Source: an uncultured Ruminococcus sp. (GTDB taxonomy: Bacteria > Bacillota > Clostridia > Oscillospirales > Acutalibacteraceae). Taken from it: a DNA stretch of 64,000 bases. The translations under genes and the position numbers were made by a program. Under the pieces are notes generated by a model. That model saw nothing but the letters and a program-made list of their open reading frames with translations. It made no database searches and was not told where the DNA came from. The DNA lies in the NCBI GenBank assembly GCA_958403905.1, contig CATXZD010000003.1, forward strand, positions 1 through 64,000, in the 5' to 3' direction. How positions within the stretch are numbered: the stretch's first letter is position 1; each line of letters starts with the position of its first letter. Shown one piece after another: positions 33,344 to 42,783 of the stretch.

Positions 33344-34555
33344 TTAGAAATCAATTTCTAAATCGTAGTAGCAAGCCTTAAGGAGCTTTTCCATTTCCTC
33401 CTGGCTTGGCTGACGGGGATTAGAGCCTGTACAAGCGTCGCCGATAGCATTTTTAGCTGTTTCGGGAAGCTTATCCATAAACTCTTTCTCGTCAATTATA
33501 CTTTCGTCAGCTTTTACTCCGCCGGGACCGTAGTTCTTGATAGCCTGCGGAATGTCAAGCTGGTCGTTCATACTGCGGAGCTCAGCGATAAGTGCGTCAA
33601 CAAGCTCTTCTGTTGTATCGCCCTTAAGGTCAATGAACTTTGCAATACGAGCATAACGTTCTGCTGCTGTAGCGTCCTTTGAATTAAACTTAATAACCTT
33701 TGGAAGATACATAGCATTAGCACAGCCGTGGATAATATGACCGCCCGAGAAAGCAGCGCCGGTCTTGTGAGCCATTGAGTGAACAATGCCGAGCAGAGCG
33801 TTAGAAAAAGCCATACCTGCAAGGCACTGAGCGTCGTGCATCTTATCACGGCAAGCCATATCTCCGTCATAAGACTTTTTGAGGTTGTCATGAATCATTT
33901 TAATAGCATGAAGTGCAAGTGCGTCTGTATATTCGCAGTTAAGTGTAGAAACGAATGCCTCAATTGCGTGAGTCATAGCGTCCATACCTGTGTGAGCAGT
34001 AAGCTTTTTCGGCATTGTTTCTGCAAGAGCAGGGTCGACAATAGCAACATCGGGAGTGATGTTAAAGTCAGCAAGCGGATACTTGATGCCCTTTGAATAA
34101 TCTGTGATTACAGAGAAAGCTGTAACTTCAGTTGCAGTACCCGATGTAGACGGAATGGCGCAGAATTTAGCCTTGGTTCTGAGCTTTGGAAAGCTGAACG
34201 GTGTAATCAAATCCTCAAAGGTTGTTTCAGGATATTCATAGAATGCCCACATAGCCTTTGCAGCGTCAATCGGTGAACCGCCGCCCATTGCAATAATCCA
34301 GTCGGGCTGAAATTCCTGCATTACAGCAGCACCCTTCATAACTGTTTCAACAGATGGGTCAGGCTCAACACCTTCAAAAAGCTTAACCTCCATACCTGTT
34401 TCTTTTAAATATTCAACAGCTTTGTCAAGAAATCCAAAACGTTTCATTGAACCGCCGCCTACAACAATAATTGCCTTTTTACCCTCTAAGGTTTTAAGAC
34501 TTGAGAGTGCATCTTCACCGTGAAAAAGGTCACGGGGCAATGTAAATCTGTACAT
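33344..34555 (-). CDS. Iron-containing alcohol dehydrogenase
   Basis: The 403-residue enzyme belongs to the group III (Fe-dependent) alcohol dehydrogenases that reduce aldehydes with NAD(P)H in fermentation. The cofactor loop is MGGGSPIDAAKA, the nucleotide-binding segment PSTSGTATEVTAFSVI, and the iron ligands lie in DAMTHAIEAF and HSMAHKTGAAF plus the preceding Asp. The ATG at 34555 is set by GGAGGAG seven bases upstream. It is a single-gene unit, probably an ethanol or butanol dehydrogenase; the substrate is not fixed by sequence. Confidence 0.94.
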   Translation of the reverse strand: MYRFTLPRDLFHGEDALSSLKTLEGKKAIIVVGGGSMKRFGFLDKAVEYLKETGMEVKLFEGVEPDPSVETVMKGAAVMQEFQPDWIIAMGGGSPIDAAKAMWAFYEYPETTFEDLITPFSFPKLRTKAKFCAIPSTSGTATEVTAFSVITDYSKGIKYPLADFNITPDVAIVDPALAETMPKKLTAHTGMDAMTHAIEAFVSTLNCEYTDALALHAIKMIHDNLKKSYDGDMACRDKMHDAQCLAGMAFSNALLGIVHSMAHKTGAAFSGGHIIHGCANAMYLPKVIKFNSKDATAAERYARIAKFIDLKGDTTEELVDALIAELRSMNDQLDIPQAIKNYGPGGVKADESIIDEKEFMDKLPETAKNAIGDACTGSNPRQPSQEEMEKLLKACYYDLEIDF

Positions 34556-34720
34556 TACAAACTCCTCCAATATAACTTAATTGGTCAATTTCGCTTGACT
34601 GGGATAATTATATCACCGTTTTTCAATAAAGTAAATACTTTTTATATTATTTGTTTGTGAAAATTTTGTAGAAGTTGCACTATTTGTCAAATTATATATT
34701 TGTGTGACAATTTTTTACAA

Positions 34721-35632
34721 TTATAGACCGTATGCATTGTCATCGCCCTTGGCGTATTTTTTAACAGCTTCAACAAAAAGCTTTGCGGCGGGATTAGATA
34801 TATTTTTGCCCCAAGCCATAACGTAGGCTATGCTTGTATCTGCATCGTCAACAGGAAAAACATCTGTGTATTCGTTTGAGGTGAATGTTGCAAGAGACTG
34901 CGGAATAATGGAAATTCCGAGACCTGATGAAACTGAAATATACATCGAAACAAGGTCATCAAACGTGTCTTTAACGTTCGGTGATATGTGAAAAGTGCGG
35001 AATAAATCCATAATTTCCATATATACGATAGGTGAAACAGATTCGGAGAGCAAGAGCAGTTTTTCATCAGCAAGATCTCTTAGACTTACAGATTTTTTGT
35101 TCTTAAATTTATAGTTTTTTGCCGTTACAATAGCAAGCGTTTCATTGTGTGTGACAAGCGTTTCAATTCCGGAGTTTTCGGGCACCATATCACGGGGCAT
35201 AAAGCAGAAGTCAAAATCGCTTCCCGTAATAGCCTGGCTTTTGTCGTCACAGTCAAGCGGCTTTACTTCAATTGTAATTGCAGGGTATTTTTCATTGAAA
35301 TCAGAAACGCATTTTGACGGGAAACACAGCGAGGTTACATCGCAGCCGAGCGTGATTTTGCCCTGACCTCCATCATGCATCTGTTTAATGACTGTTTTTG
35401 CTTTTTTAAGTGTATCTACAATTTCAATTGCGTAGGGGAGCAGGGTTTTGCCCTCATTTGTGATGATTACATCTCTGTGTGAGCGTGCAAAAAGCTGAAC
35501 GCCGAATTCCTTTTCAAGGTCGCTCACGTAGCGGCTTACGGTTGATTGCGAAACATAGTTGCGGCGTGCCGCTTCTGAGAAGTTTAATGTCTGCGCTACG
35601 GAAATGAAACAATTTAATTGATTAATATCCAC
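34721..35632 (-). CDS. LysR-family transcriptional regulator
   Basis: The 303-residue regulator has the LysR helix-turn-helix at residues 1-60 (MDINQLNCFISVAQTLNFSEAARRNYVSQSTVSRYVSDLEKEFG) and the periplasmic-binding-like effector domain after residue 90. It is transcribed away from the ketosynthase operon, with a 183-base shared region. A LysR-box-like palindrome in that region (35739-35759) implies control of the divergent fabF-like operon. Effector unknown. Confidence 0.94.
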   Translation of the reverse strand: MDINQLNCFISVAQTLNFSEAARRNYVSQSTVSRYVSDLEKEFGVQLFARSHRDVIITNEGKTLLPYAIEIVDTLKKAKTVIKQMHDGGQGKITLGCDVTSLCFPSKCVSDFNEKYPAITIEVKPLDCDDKSQAITGSDFDFCFMPRDMVPENSGIETLVTHNETLAIVTAKNYKFKNKKSVSLRDLADEKLLLLSESVSPIVYMEIMDLFRTFHISPNVKDTFDDLVSMYISVSSGLGISIIPQSLATFTSNEYTDVFPVDDADTSIAYVMAWGKNISNPAAKLFVEAVKKYAKGDDNAYGL

Positions 35633-35718
35633 TTTTTATCGTGCCTTTCGTTAAATAATGTTATGCAGAAACCGGAAATATATCCCTGAAAGTTGGTGTT
35701 TTTGCATTATACAAACTG

Positions 35719-35759
35719 TTGAATTATTACTTATATTCTGCTATAATTCAAGTATAGCA
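35719..35759 (+). promoter_or_regulatory. Promoter and LysR-type box of the ketosynthase operon
   Basis: TTGAAT (35719-35724), 17 bases, TATAAT (35742-35747). A perfect palindrome, TGCTATA-N7-TATAGCA (35739-35759), overlaps the -10 and fits the T-N11-A layout of LysR sites. A second small inverted repeat GCATA/TATGC follows at 35757-35770. Confidence 0.65.
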
Positions 35760-35815
35760 TAATAATATGCAAAATGTAAATAACTATTTTAAATTTGTGC
35801 TTGAGGAGTATTGTT

Positions 35816-37036
35816 ATGAAAAAAATTGTAATTACCGGAATGGGCGCAGTAACTCCGGTAGGTGTGGGCGTAGATGATTACTGGAAGAATATTACCGCAG
35901 GTGTTTCGGGAATTGATACAATCCGAACCTTTGACCCAAGCGAGCTTGCCGTGCAAATTGCCGGCGAGGTAAAGAATTTTAACCCGTCAGATTATCTTCC
36001 CAAAGACCTTATAAGAAAAACCGACCCGTTTATGCAATATGCGTATATTGCCGCTGAGGAGGCTTTAAAGCAGAGTAAGCTTGAAATTGAGCCGCAGAGA
36101 ACGGGAATTGTTATGGGAACAGCAATGAGCGGTATTGCAACTATTGCATATACTCAGGACGCTTTGTCGGGTGCATCTCACAAGAAGGTAGGTCCCAGAT
36201 TTATTCCGAAAATTCTCGGCAATATCGCAGCTGCAAATATCGCAATTGATTACAATATTCAGGGACCAAGCTTTACGGTAAGCACAGCGTGTTCTTCGGG
36301 CGGTGACGCAATCAATACCGCTTGTATGTGCATAAACGCAGGAAAAGCAGATGTAATGCTTGCTGTCGGTGCAGAATCCGTGCTTTGTCCTCTTGTTATT
36401 TATTCTCTCGCAAACGCAAAGGCTTTATCAAGACGAAACGACTCTCCGTCAAGTGCAAGCAGACCGTTTGATGTTACACGTGACGGCTTTGTAATAGGCG
36501 AGGGCGGCGGTGCGCTGATTCTTGAAACCGAGGAACACGCTCTTGCCAGAGGTGCAAAAATTCTCGGAGTCATCAAAGGCTGCGGCAATACCGGCGACGC
36601 TCATCACGTTACTGCACCTCATCCCGAAGGCAGAGGTGCAATTGCTTGTATGCAGCTGGCTATTGAAGAAGCCGGAATAAAAGCAGAAGAAATTGGTTAT
36701 ATTAATGCACATGGAACTGCTACAAATAAGGGCGATTCTGTTGAAACTTCTGCAATTAAAAAGGTGTTTAAAGAAAATCTGCCTTATGTAAGCTCAACAA
36801 AGGGAGCAACAGGCCATATGATGGGTGCAGGCGGAATAACAGAAACAATCACCTGCGTAAAAGCAATTGAAACAGGAATCTTACCTCCGACAATTAATCT
36901 CAACGAAGTTGACCCGGAGTGCGCAGGCATTGACTTTGTTGCCAATACAGCTAAAAAAGCTGACATAAAGTATGCAATGTCAAATGCATTCGGTTTTGGA
37001 GGACAAAATTCAAGTATTATAGTAGGTAAGTATTAA
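35816..37036 (+). CDS. 3-oxoacyl-ACP synthase II (FabF-like ketosynthase)
   Basis: The 406-residue condensing enzyme has the full catalytic set: Cys159 in STACSSGGD, His299 in NAHGTATNKGD and His334 in TGHMMGAGG. It aligns along its length with FabF, which extends acyl-ACP with malonyl-ACP. It is not in a fab operon and has no ACP, FabD or FabG beside it. Instead an acyl-CoA ligase and a thioesterase follow on the same strand. So a specialised lipid or polyketide role is as likely as house-keeping. The ATG at 35816 has TGAGGAG upstream. Confidence 0.88.
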   Translation: MKKIVITGMGAVTPVGVGVDDYWKNITAGVSGIDTIRTFDPSELAVQIAGEVKNFNPSDYLPKDLIRKTDPFMQYAYIAAEEALKQSKLEIEPQRTGIVMGTAMSGIATIAYTQDALSGASHKKVGPRFIPKILGNIAAANIAIDYNIQGPSFTVSTACSSGGDAINTACMCINAGKADVMLAVGAESVLCPLVIYSLANAKALSRRNDSPSSASRPFDVTRDGFVIGEGGGALILETEEHALARGAKILGVIKGCGNTGDAHHVTAPHPEGRGAIACMQLAIEEAGIKAEEIGYINAHGTATNKGDSVETSAIKKVFKENLPYVSSTKGATGHMMGAGGITETITCVKAIETGILPPTINLNEVDPECAGIDFVANTAKKADIKYAMSNAFGFGGQNSSIIVGKY

Positions 37037-37074
37037 TAATATAGCGAATTATTTTATGAAAGCAGGCTGATTTT

Positions 37075-38736
37075 ATGGAACTGACATACGATTGTGAAAT
37101 GTTTAAAAGGACTTTTGAAAGTGAGTTTACCTGGCTTAATGGATTTATGCGAAATGTAAGGCGCTTTGGCTACAAGAATGCAGCTTTCGACCCGATGTCA
37201 GGCAGAATATGGACCTACACTGAATTAAACAGAGATTCAAATAAATTTGCCAACGCTATGAAAGTCAGCAATGTTAAGAAAAGCGATGTAGTATTTGCTC
37301 AGCTTTTCAATTCTCCCCAGTTTTTGTTCGGTTATATTGCTTCCCAGAAAATAGGGGCAATTTTCAATCCTGCAAATTTCAATCTTTCTCCTGGTGAAAC
37401 AGCTGAAATTATCGACCACAATAAGCCTAAGGTCTATGTTTATGACGCCGAAATAGTGCAGACTGCTATTGATGCGCTTTCAATTTGTAAGCATAAGCCT
37501 GAAGTTGTGATTGCTGTAAATGTTACATCAAGGGAATTTACTCTTCCTGAAAATCACATTCTTTATGATGATTATGTAGAGAATGCGTCAGAAGAAAATC
37601 CTCCCGTTGACTTTAATCCGTATTTTTATGACGAGGTTGTACGACTTCAGACATCTGGTACAACGGGAACACCAAAGGGCGTTCCGCTTAACAACGTAAA
37701 CGAAGTTTTGTCGGCGCATGATGTAATTATGCATTTTCCGCTTAACCCTACAGACGTTACAATGAATATGACCCCGTGGTTTCACAGGGGCGGACTTCAT
37801 TCGGGCGGTCCGACGCCTACTCTTTATGCAGGTGCGGCTATGGTGATTCTTCGTACCTTTAACCCGAAAAATTGTATCGATTACGTTGAAAAGTACGAAA
37901 TTACTTTTATGACCGGAGTTCCGTCAATTCTTAATTTGCTTGCAAGCAGACAGGAAAAGCATCCTAAGGATATTTCAACACTAAAGGGAATTGTCACAAT
38001 GGGCAGTCCTCTTGAAAGGGAAGTGTGCATACGTTTTCAAAATGTGCTTACCCGCAATATTTTCAACGGCTACGGCACAACAGAGTCATTTTGGAATACG
38101 TTCCTTCGCCCGTTTGATTTGCCCGAAATGGCAGGTTCGGCAGGACGTTCCTGTACTGACGACGAAGTAAGAGTTGTAAGGGTTTACGACGACAAAAAGG
38201 CAGAGCCTGATGATGTTGTTCCCACTGACAACAAAACCGAGGGCGAGATTATTATAAGCTGTCCCGGCAAATCTACCTACAGCTATGTGAATAATCCCGA
38301 AGCCACAAAAGAAAAATTCTACAAGGGTTGGATGTACACGGGTGACATAGGTATATGGGACAAAAAGCAGTTTATCACAATTGCAGGCAGAAAAGACGAT
38401 ATGATTATCAGTAAGGGTGAAAATATCTATCCTGCAAGAATTGAGGAAGTCCTTAACCTCCATCCAAAGGTTCACGAGTGCATTGTAACGGGCGTGCCCG
38501 ACAGCACAAGGGGAGAGTCAGTTGCGGCTTACGTAATCCCCGAGGATGACAGCCTTACGGTTGCTGAGCTTGCTGATTATTGCTCTGCGTCGCCTAATAT
38601 TTCAAAATATCAGGCTCCTCGCTACTTCCGTTTTGTAAAAGAGCTCCCGCATACGGCTACGGGCAAAAAACAGCACTTCATAATTAAAAAACAAGCTGAA
38701 CAGGACTTAAAGGACGGCTTGCTTCTTAAAAAGTAA
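37075..38736 (+). CDS. AMP-dependent acyl-CoA synthetase/ligase
   Basis: The 553-residue adenylate-forming enzyme activates a carboxylic acid with ATP and then couples it to CoA or another thiol. Motifs: A3 TSGTTGTPKGVPL (around 195-207), A5 NGYGTTESFWN, A7 YTGDIGIWD, A8 GRKDDMIISKGENIYPARIEE, and A10 Lys in TGKKQH. It resembles long-chain fatty-acid CoA ligases. It starts 38 bases after the ketosynthase and ends 12 bases before the thioesterase, so the three are one operon. Substrate unknown. Confidence 0.9.
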   Translation: MELTYDCEMFKRTFESEFTWLNGFMRNVRRFGYKNAAFDPMSGRIWTYTELNRDSNKFANAMKVSNVKKSDVVFAQLFNSPQFLFGYIASQKIGAIFNPANFNLSPGETAEIIDHNKPKVYVYDAEIVQTAIDALSICKHKPEVVIAVNVTSREFTLPENHILYDDYVENASEENPPVDFNPYFYDEVVRLQTSGTTGTPKGVPLNNVNEVLSAHDVIMHFPLNPTDVTMNMTPWFHRGGLHSGGPTPTLYAGAAMVILRTFNPKNCIDYVEKYEITFMTGVPSILNLLASRQEKHPKDISTLKGIVTMGSPLEREVCIRFQNVLTRNIFNGYGTTESFWNTFLRPFDLPEMAGSAGRSCTDDEVRVVRVYDDKKAEPDDVVPTDNKTEGEIIISCPGKSTYSYVNNPEATKEKFYKGWMYTGDIGIWDKKQFITIAGRKDDMIISKGENIYPARIEEVLNLHPKVHECIVTGVPDSTRGESVAAYVIPEDDSLTVAELADYCSASPNISKYQAPRYFRFVKELPHTATGKKQHFIIKKQAEQDLKDGLLLKK

Positions 38737-38748
38737 AGAGGTATCTGT

Positions 38749-39168
38749 ATGGAGAATGGATTTTATATCAGACGTGCGGCTTATTATGAAACCGATAGAA
38801 TGGGAATCGTTCACCATTCTAATCATATAAGATATTTTGAGGAAGCTCGTATTGATTTTATGCACAAAATCGGCTGTGACGTGCTTGAGCTTGAAGAATG
38901 CGGAGTGCTTATTCCGAATGTTGACGCTTATGCAAAGTACGTAAAGCCAATAAGATTTTTTGACGATATGTATATTGAAGTCAAACTTGTGTTTTTCAAC
39001 GGTTCTCGAATGAGGTATGAATACACAATGCGTTTTTGCGATAATGATGAAATTGCATCAACAGGTTATACAACCCACTGCTTTGTAAACAGCAGCTTCA
39101 AACCTATGAGCATTAAACGTTCATTTCCCGAATTTTATCAAAAATTGAAAGATAATATCACTGAATAA
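38749..39168 (+). CDS. Hotdog-fold acyl-CoA thioesterase (YbgC/4HBT type)
   Basis: The 139-residue protein has the 4-hydroxybenzoyl-CoA thioesterase signature YYETDRMGIVHHSNHIRYFEEAR, with the catalytic Asp in the first part, and a matching beta-strand set after it. It would release the acyl chain from CoA or ACP. It is the last gene of the ketosynthase-ligase operon and ends in a terminator. Confidence 0.9.
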   Translation: MENGFYIRRAAYYETDRMGIVHHSNHIRYFEEARIDFMHKIGCDVLELEECGVLIPNVDAYAKYVKPIRFFDDMYIEVKLVFFNGSRMRYEYTMRFCDNDEIASTGYTTHCFVNSSFKPMSIKRSFPEFYQKLKDNITE

Positions 39169-39172
39169 AAAG

Positions 39173-39211
39173 CGACTGTTTCCGCAATTAAACGGAAACA
39201 GTCGTTTTTTT
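39173..39211 (+). terminator. Terminator of ketosynthase operon
   Basis: Perfect 12-bp stem CGACTGTTTCCG (39173-39184) and complement (39193-39204), then seven T. Confidence 0.92.
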
Positions 39212-39476
39212 AAAATCAGTAATTGTTACTATTTGATAAAATCAGCATATTTTCACTTGACAAACATATTTATTTGCGATATTCTTAATTTAAAGGAAAA
39301 TAGCATCAAAAATTGTGGATATTATAAAAATATTTTATGCAAAATTTTAAATTGTGCGTAAATATTAATAATAAATATGGAATAAATAAATTATATCGCT
39401 GTTAAATAGTTTGCGATATTATGACAATTTATTGTTTTTAATATTCCAAATTTCTAAAAAAAGGAGCAATGTTATT

Positions 39477-39791
39477 ATGGTTGACAAAATTTATCAGGAA
39501 GAGTTTGTTGAAAAGGTGATTAACTCTCCAAATATAGTTGTTGTTGATTTTTTTGCAGATTGGTGCGGCCCGTGCAAAATGCTGTCACCGATACTTGAAA
39601 AGCTTAGCACGGTGAATTCGGCTGTTGAATTTTATAAGATTAATATTGATGAAAATCCCGCTATTTCAGATGAATTTGAAGTACAGTCAATACCCAATAT
39701 TGTAATTTTCAAAAACGGACAAGCTGTAGATAGGTCAATCGGTTTTAAAAGCGAGCAGCAGCTTCAGAAAATTATAGACAGAAACAGGTGA
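39477..39791 (+). CDS. trxA: Thioredoxin
   Basis: The 104-residue protein contains the active site WCGPCKM and the cis-proline region SIPNIVIF of thioredoxins. AAGGAG precedes the ATG at 39477; the frame is open further upstream but without a ribosome site. The next gene (FTR-like) starts 4 bases after the stop, so they are co-transcribed and may act together. Confidence 0.95.
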   Translation: MVDKIYQEEFVEKVINSPNIVVVDFFADWCGPCKMLSPILEKLSTVNSAVEFYKINIDENPAISDEFEVQSIPNIVIFKNGQAVDRSIGFKSEQQLQKIIDRNR

Positions 39792-39795
39792 TTTA

Positions 39796-39993
39796 GTGAA
39801 AATCCTTCTTAATGAAGATAAGTCAATAGTAAAATGTGTCAGAGAAGGATTGAAAAGGACAGGTGGTTACTGTCCGAGTATGCTTGTCAAAAGTTCTTCA
39901 ACAAAATGTATGTGCGAAGATTTTAAAAGCAAAATATCCGACCCTGCATTTGAGGGTTATTGTCACTGTCTTATGTATTATAAGAAAAAATAA
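39796..39993 (+). CDS. Ferredoxin-thioredoxin reductase catalytic-subunit-like protein
   Basis: This 65-residue protein is a short form of the FTR beta chain, an iron-sulfur enzyme that passes electrons from ferredoxin to thioredoxin. The Cys motifs are in the right order: CPS (26-28), CMC (38-40), CHC (56-58). In the family the first is CPC; here the second Cys is Ser28. In plant-type FTR that residue (Cys57) forms the redox disulfide with Cys87 and attacks thioredoxin. It starts at a GTG right after trxA. Cluster binding looks possible; normal reductase chemistry does not. Confidence 0.8.
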   Translation: MKILLNEDKSIVKCVREGLKRTGGYCPSMLVKSSSTKCMCEDFKSKISDPAFEGYCHCLMYYKKK

Positions 39994-39996
39994 ATT

Positions 39997-40026
39997 AACC
40001 GCCTTTCAGTCGAAAGGCGGTTTTTG
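39997..40026. terminator. Bidirectional terminator (trxA-ftr / yebC)
   Basis: Perfect 11-bp stem AACCGCCTTTC (39997-40007), complement 40012-40022, with T-run. Confidence 0.9.
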
Positions 40027-40042
40027 CTGAACACAGATTTAA

Positions 40043-40777
40043 TTAATCCATTTCCCAGTTGTGCCATACATTCTGAATATCGTCGTTATCCTCGAACATA
40101 TCAAGCATCTTCTGCATTTTTGTTGCGGTTTCTTCGTCCTCAAGCTTAGTATATGTGCTTGGCACCATTTCAAGCTCTGCCGAAACAAAAGCATAACCTA
40201 ATTTTTCAAGGTCATCTCTTACTGCACCAAAGTCCTCAGGCTCTGTGTAAATTGTGAATACGTCTTCATCAGCCTCAAAATCTGATGCTCCGCACTCAAG
40301 AGCGTCACTCATAACAGTATCTTCGTCCTTTTCAAGTTCTTCACGCTCAATAACGAGAACTCCTTTTTGTGAGAACATAAAGCTTACACAACCCTGTGTG
40401 CCCATATTTCCGCCGAATTTATCAAAGTAGTGTCTTACTTCACCTGCTGTTCTGTTACGGTTATCGGTCAGCGCCTCAACAATTACTGCCACACCGCTCG
40501 GACCGTAGCCTTCGTATGTAACAGCCTCATAGTTTGTGGAATCGCTGTCATTAGCGGCTTTCTTGATAATACGTTCAATATTGTCATTAGGCACGTTTGC
40601 AGCCTTTGCTTTTGCAATACAGTCTTTGAGCTTTGAGTTAACACTCGGGTCAGCGCTGCCGCCCTCTTTGATTGCAACAATAAGCTCTCTGCCGATTTTA
40701 GTAAAAACCTTAGCCCTTGCAGCGTCGTTTTTACCCTTTTTCTGTTTAATTGTACTCCATTTGTTATGTCCTGACAT
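40043..40777 (-). CDS. yebC: YebC/PmpR family translation/transcription factor
   Basis: The 244-residue protein begins MSGHNKWSTIKQKKGKNDAARAK, the family hallmark, and continues with GYGPSGVAVIVEALTDNRNRTAGEVRHYF. YebC proteins help ribosomes through proline runs and were earlier described as transcription regulators. The start at 40777 is preferred to an ATG three codons earlier because of the conserved MSGH start and better ribosome-site spacing. Monocistronic. Confidence 0.95.
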   Translation of the reverse strand: MSGHNKWSTIKQKKGKNDAARAKVFTKIGRELIVAIKEGGSADPSVNSKLKDCIAKAKAANVPNDNIERIIKKAANDSDSTNYEAVTYEGYGPSGVAVIVEALTDNRNRTAGEVRHYFDKFGGNMGTQGCVSFMFSQKGVLVIEREELEKDEDTVMSDALECGASDFEADEDVFTIYTEPEDFGAVRDDLEKLGYAFVSAELEMVPSTYTKLEDEETATKMQKMLDMFEDNDDIQNVWHNWEMD

Positions 40778-40980
40778 AAAATTCATTCCTTCTTAATAAA
40801 GTAAATCTATCTTAATAAGTATATCACAAGCATTTATAGTCTGTAAACAAAAAAAGTTATTACAGTTTTGTAATAACTCCATTGTCAAAATATTATAATA
40901 GTGGTATAATACACTATTATATGAAAAGTAAAAATATAGAGAATTTTAAATAAACAGAAGTTTTGAAAGGAAGTAGAAAA

Positions 40981-41865
40981 ATGATTAAGTCAATGACCGG
41001 ATTCGGTCGGTGCGAAACTGAAATCAACGGCAGAGAAATTGCCGTAGAAATCAAAAGTGTAAATCACCGCTACTTTGAATTTTCCTGCCGTACTCCCAGA
41101 GGATATGGCTTTCTTGACGATAAGCTGAAAAGCTATGTCAATTCAATGGTGTCCAGAGGAAAAATAGATATGTTCGTTACCATAGGCGCAAATAACGAAG
41201 CGCCTTCGGAGGTTACGGTAAATCATCAGCTTGTGTCGGGCTATATCAACGCTATGAAAGAAATCAGCGATACTTACGAAATTGAAAACGATGTAACTGT
41301 TGTTTCACTTTCACGTTTTCCCGATATTTTCACCGTTCACAAGCCTGCCGAGGACGAAGAACAGATTACTAATGACGTTTTATCAGTTGCAAAAACTGCT
41401 ATTGATTCGTTCATTGCAATGCGTGAAACCGAGGGCGAGAAGATGAAAGCCGACATTTTAAGCAGGGCAAACACAATTCTTTCAATTGTCACTGAGATTG
41501 AGGAGCGTTCTCCTCAGACTGTTGCAGAATACGAGAGTCGTTTGCTTGAGAGAATTAAGCAAACGCTTGAAGATTACGAGGTTGAAATTGACGAACAGAG
41601 GGTTTTAACCGAGGTGGCAGTATTTTCCGATAAGGTTGCCGTAGCCGAAGAAACAGTAAGGCTCAGAAGTCACTTTGCACAGCTTGAAAAGTTTCTTGAG
41701 TACGATGAGCCTGTCGGAAGAAAAATTGACTTTATAATTCAGGAGATGAACCGTGAAGCAAATACAATCGGTTCAAAGGTTCAGGATGCTGTTCTTGCTC
41801 ACAAAGTAGTTGACATCAAGAGTGAAATTGAAAAAATCCGTGAGCAGGTTCAGAATATCGAGTAA
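40981..41865 (+). CDS. yicC: YicC family endoribonuclease
   Basis: The 294-residue protein has MIKSMTGFGR at its start and the C-terminal EYDEPVGRKIDFIIQEMNREANTIGSKV, the two conserved ends of YicC. The family includes RNA-cleaving proteins. GAAAGGAAG lies before 40981. It opens the long rightward housekeeping run and is the normal neighbour of remA-gmk-rpoZ. Confidence 0.94.
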   Translation: MIKSMTGFGRCETEINGREIAVEIKSVNHRYFEFSCRTPRGYGFLDDKLKSYVNSMVSRGKIDMFVTIGANNEAPSEVTVNHQLVSGYINAMKEISDTYEIENDVTVVSLSRFPDIFTVHKPAEDEEQITNDVLSVAKTAIDSFIAMRETEGEKMKADILSRANTILSIVTEIEERSPQTVAEYESRLLERIKQTLEDYEVEIDEQRVLTEVAVFSDKVAVAEETVRLRSHFAQLEKFLEYDEPVGRKIDFIIQEMNREANTIGSKVQDAVLAHKVVDIKSEIEKIREQVQNIE

Positions 41866-41892
41866 GTATTTTTCAGAGAAATAAGGGGTAAT

Positions 41893-42150
41893 ATGAAGCT
41901 TATTAATATCGGTTTTGGCAATCTTGTAAGCTCTGACAAACTTGTTGCAGTGGTTGCGCCTGTTTCGGCTCCCGTTAAGCGAATTGTTCAGGAAGCAAAG
42001 GCAGACGGAATGTTGATTGACGCAACATGCGGAAGAAAGTGTAAGTCTGTTCTGATTACCGACAATAACCACGTTGTGCTTTCGGCAATTTCCTGCGAGG
42101 CAATCCAGAACAGAACCGAGGAAAGTGAGGAGCAAAAGGATGAACAGTAA
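41893..42150 (+). CDS. remA: RemA/DUF370 regulatory protein
   Basis: The 85-residue protein starts MKLINIGFGNLVSSDKLVAVV and includes VDATCGRKCKSVLITD-type sequence. RemA binds DNA and activates matrix genes in Bacillus; in other Firmicutes the role is unsettled. It lies 27 bases after yicC and overlaps gmk by 11 bases. The C-terminal tail is acidic. Confidence 0.93.
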   Translation: MKLINIGFGNLVSSDKLVAVVAPVSAPVKRIVQEAKADGMLIDATCGRKCKSVLITDNNHVVLSAISCEAIQNRTEESEEQKDEQ

Positions 42151-42718
42151 AAAAAGAGGAATGCTCGTTTTATACACAGGCTCGTCGGGCGTAGGTAAAG
42201 GAACAATAATGCAGGAGCTGTTAAAGCGTGACAAAAACATCAGACTTTCGGTTTCAAACACAACTCGTTCCCCCAGAAACGGAGAAATTGACGGAGTTCA
42301 CTATAATTTCGTTACAAAGGAGCAGTTTGAAAGCCTTATTAAAAAAGACGGTTATCTTGAGTATGCACAGTACTGCGGAAATTACTACGGTACTCCGAAA
42401 CAGCAGGTTGAGGATTTACTTAATCAGGGCTATGACGTTTTTCTTGAAATAGAGGTTTGCGGAGGACTTCAGATTATGGAGAAGTACCCCGATGTTCTCA
42501 GCATATTCGTGCTTCCGCCGTCGATTGATACACTTGAAAAAAGGCTGAGAAAAAGAAATACCGAGAACGAAGAAACTATCCTTGAGCGTCTTGGACAGGC
42601 AAAAAGAGAAATCAGCTTTAAGGATAAATACAAGTACGCTGTAGTGAACGATAAGCTTGAAGATGCTGTTGACGAGATTATCAACATTATCAAAACAGCA
42701 AAATCGGAGACAAAATAA
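42140..42718 (+). CDS. gmk: Guanylate kinase
   Basis: The 192-residue enzyme phosphorylates GMP to GDP. The P-loop is GSSGVGKGT (14-22), and the GMP-binding region contains TTRSPRNGEIDGVHYNFV. The start at 42140 lies inside the end of remA, with AAAAGG upstream. Confidence 0.96.
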   Translation: MNSKKRGMLVLYTGSSGVGKGTIMQELLKRDKNIRLSVSNTTRSPRNGEIDGVHYNFVTKEQFESLIKKDGYLEYAQYCGNYYGTPKQQVEDLLNQGYDVFLEIEVCGGLQIMEKYPDVLSIFVLPPSIDTLEKRLRKRNTENEETILERLGQAKREISFKDKYKYAVVNDKLEDAVDEIINIIKTAKSETK

Positions 42719-42783
42719 GTGTAAATCCCGTGTGATTATCACGGCTAAGATAAATATTTTAAGAAGAGTTAAGGAGAATTATT

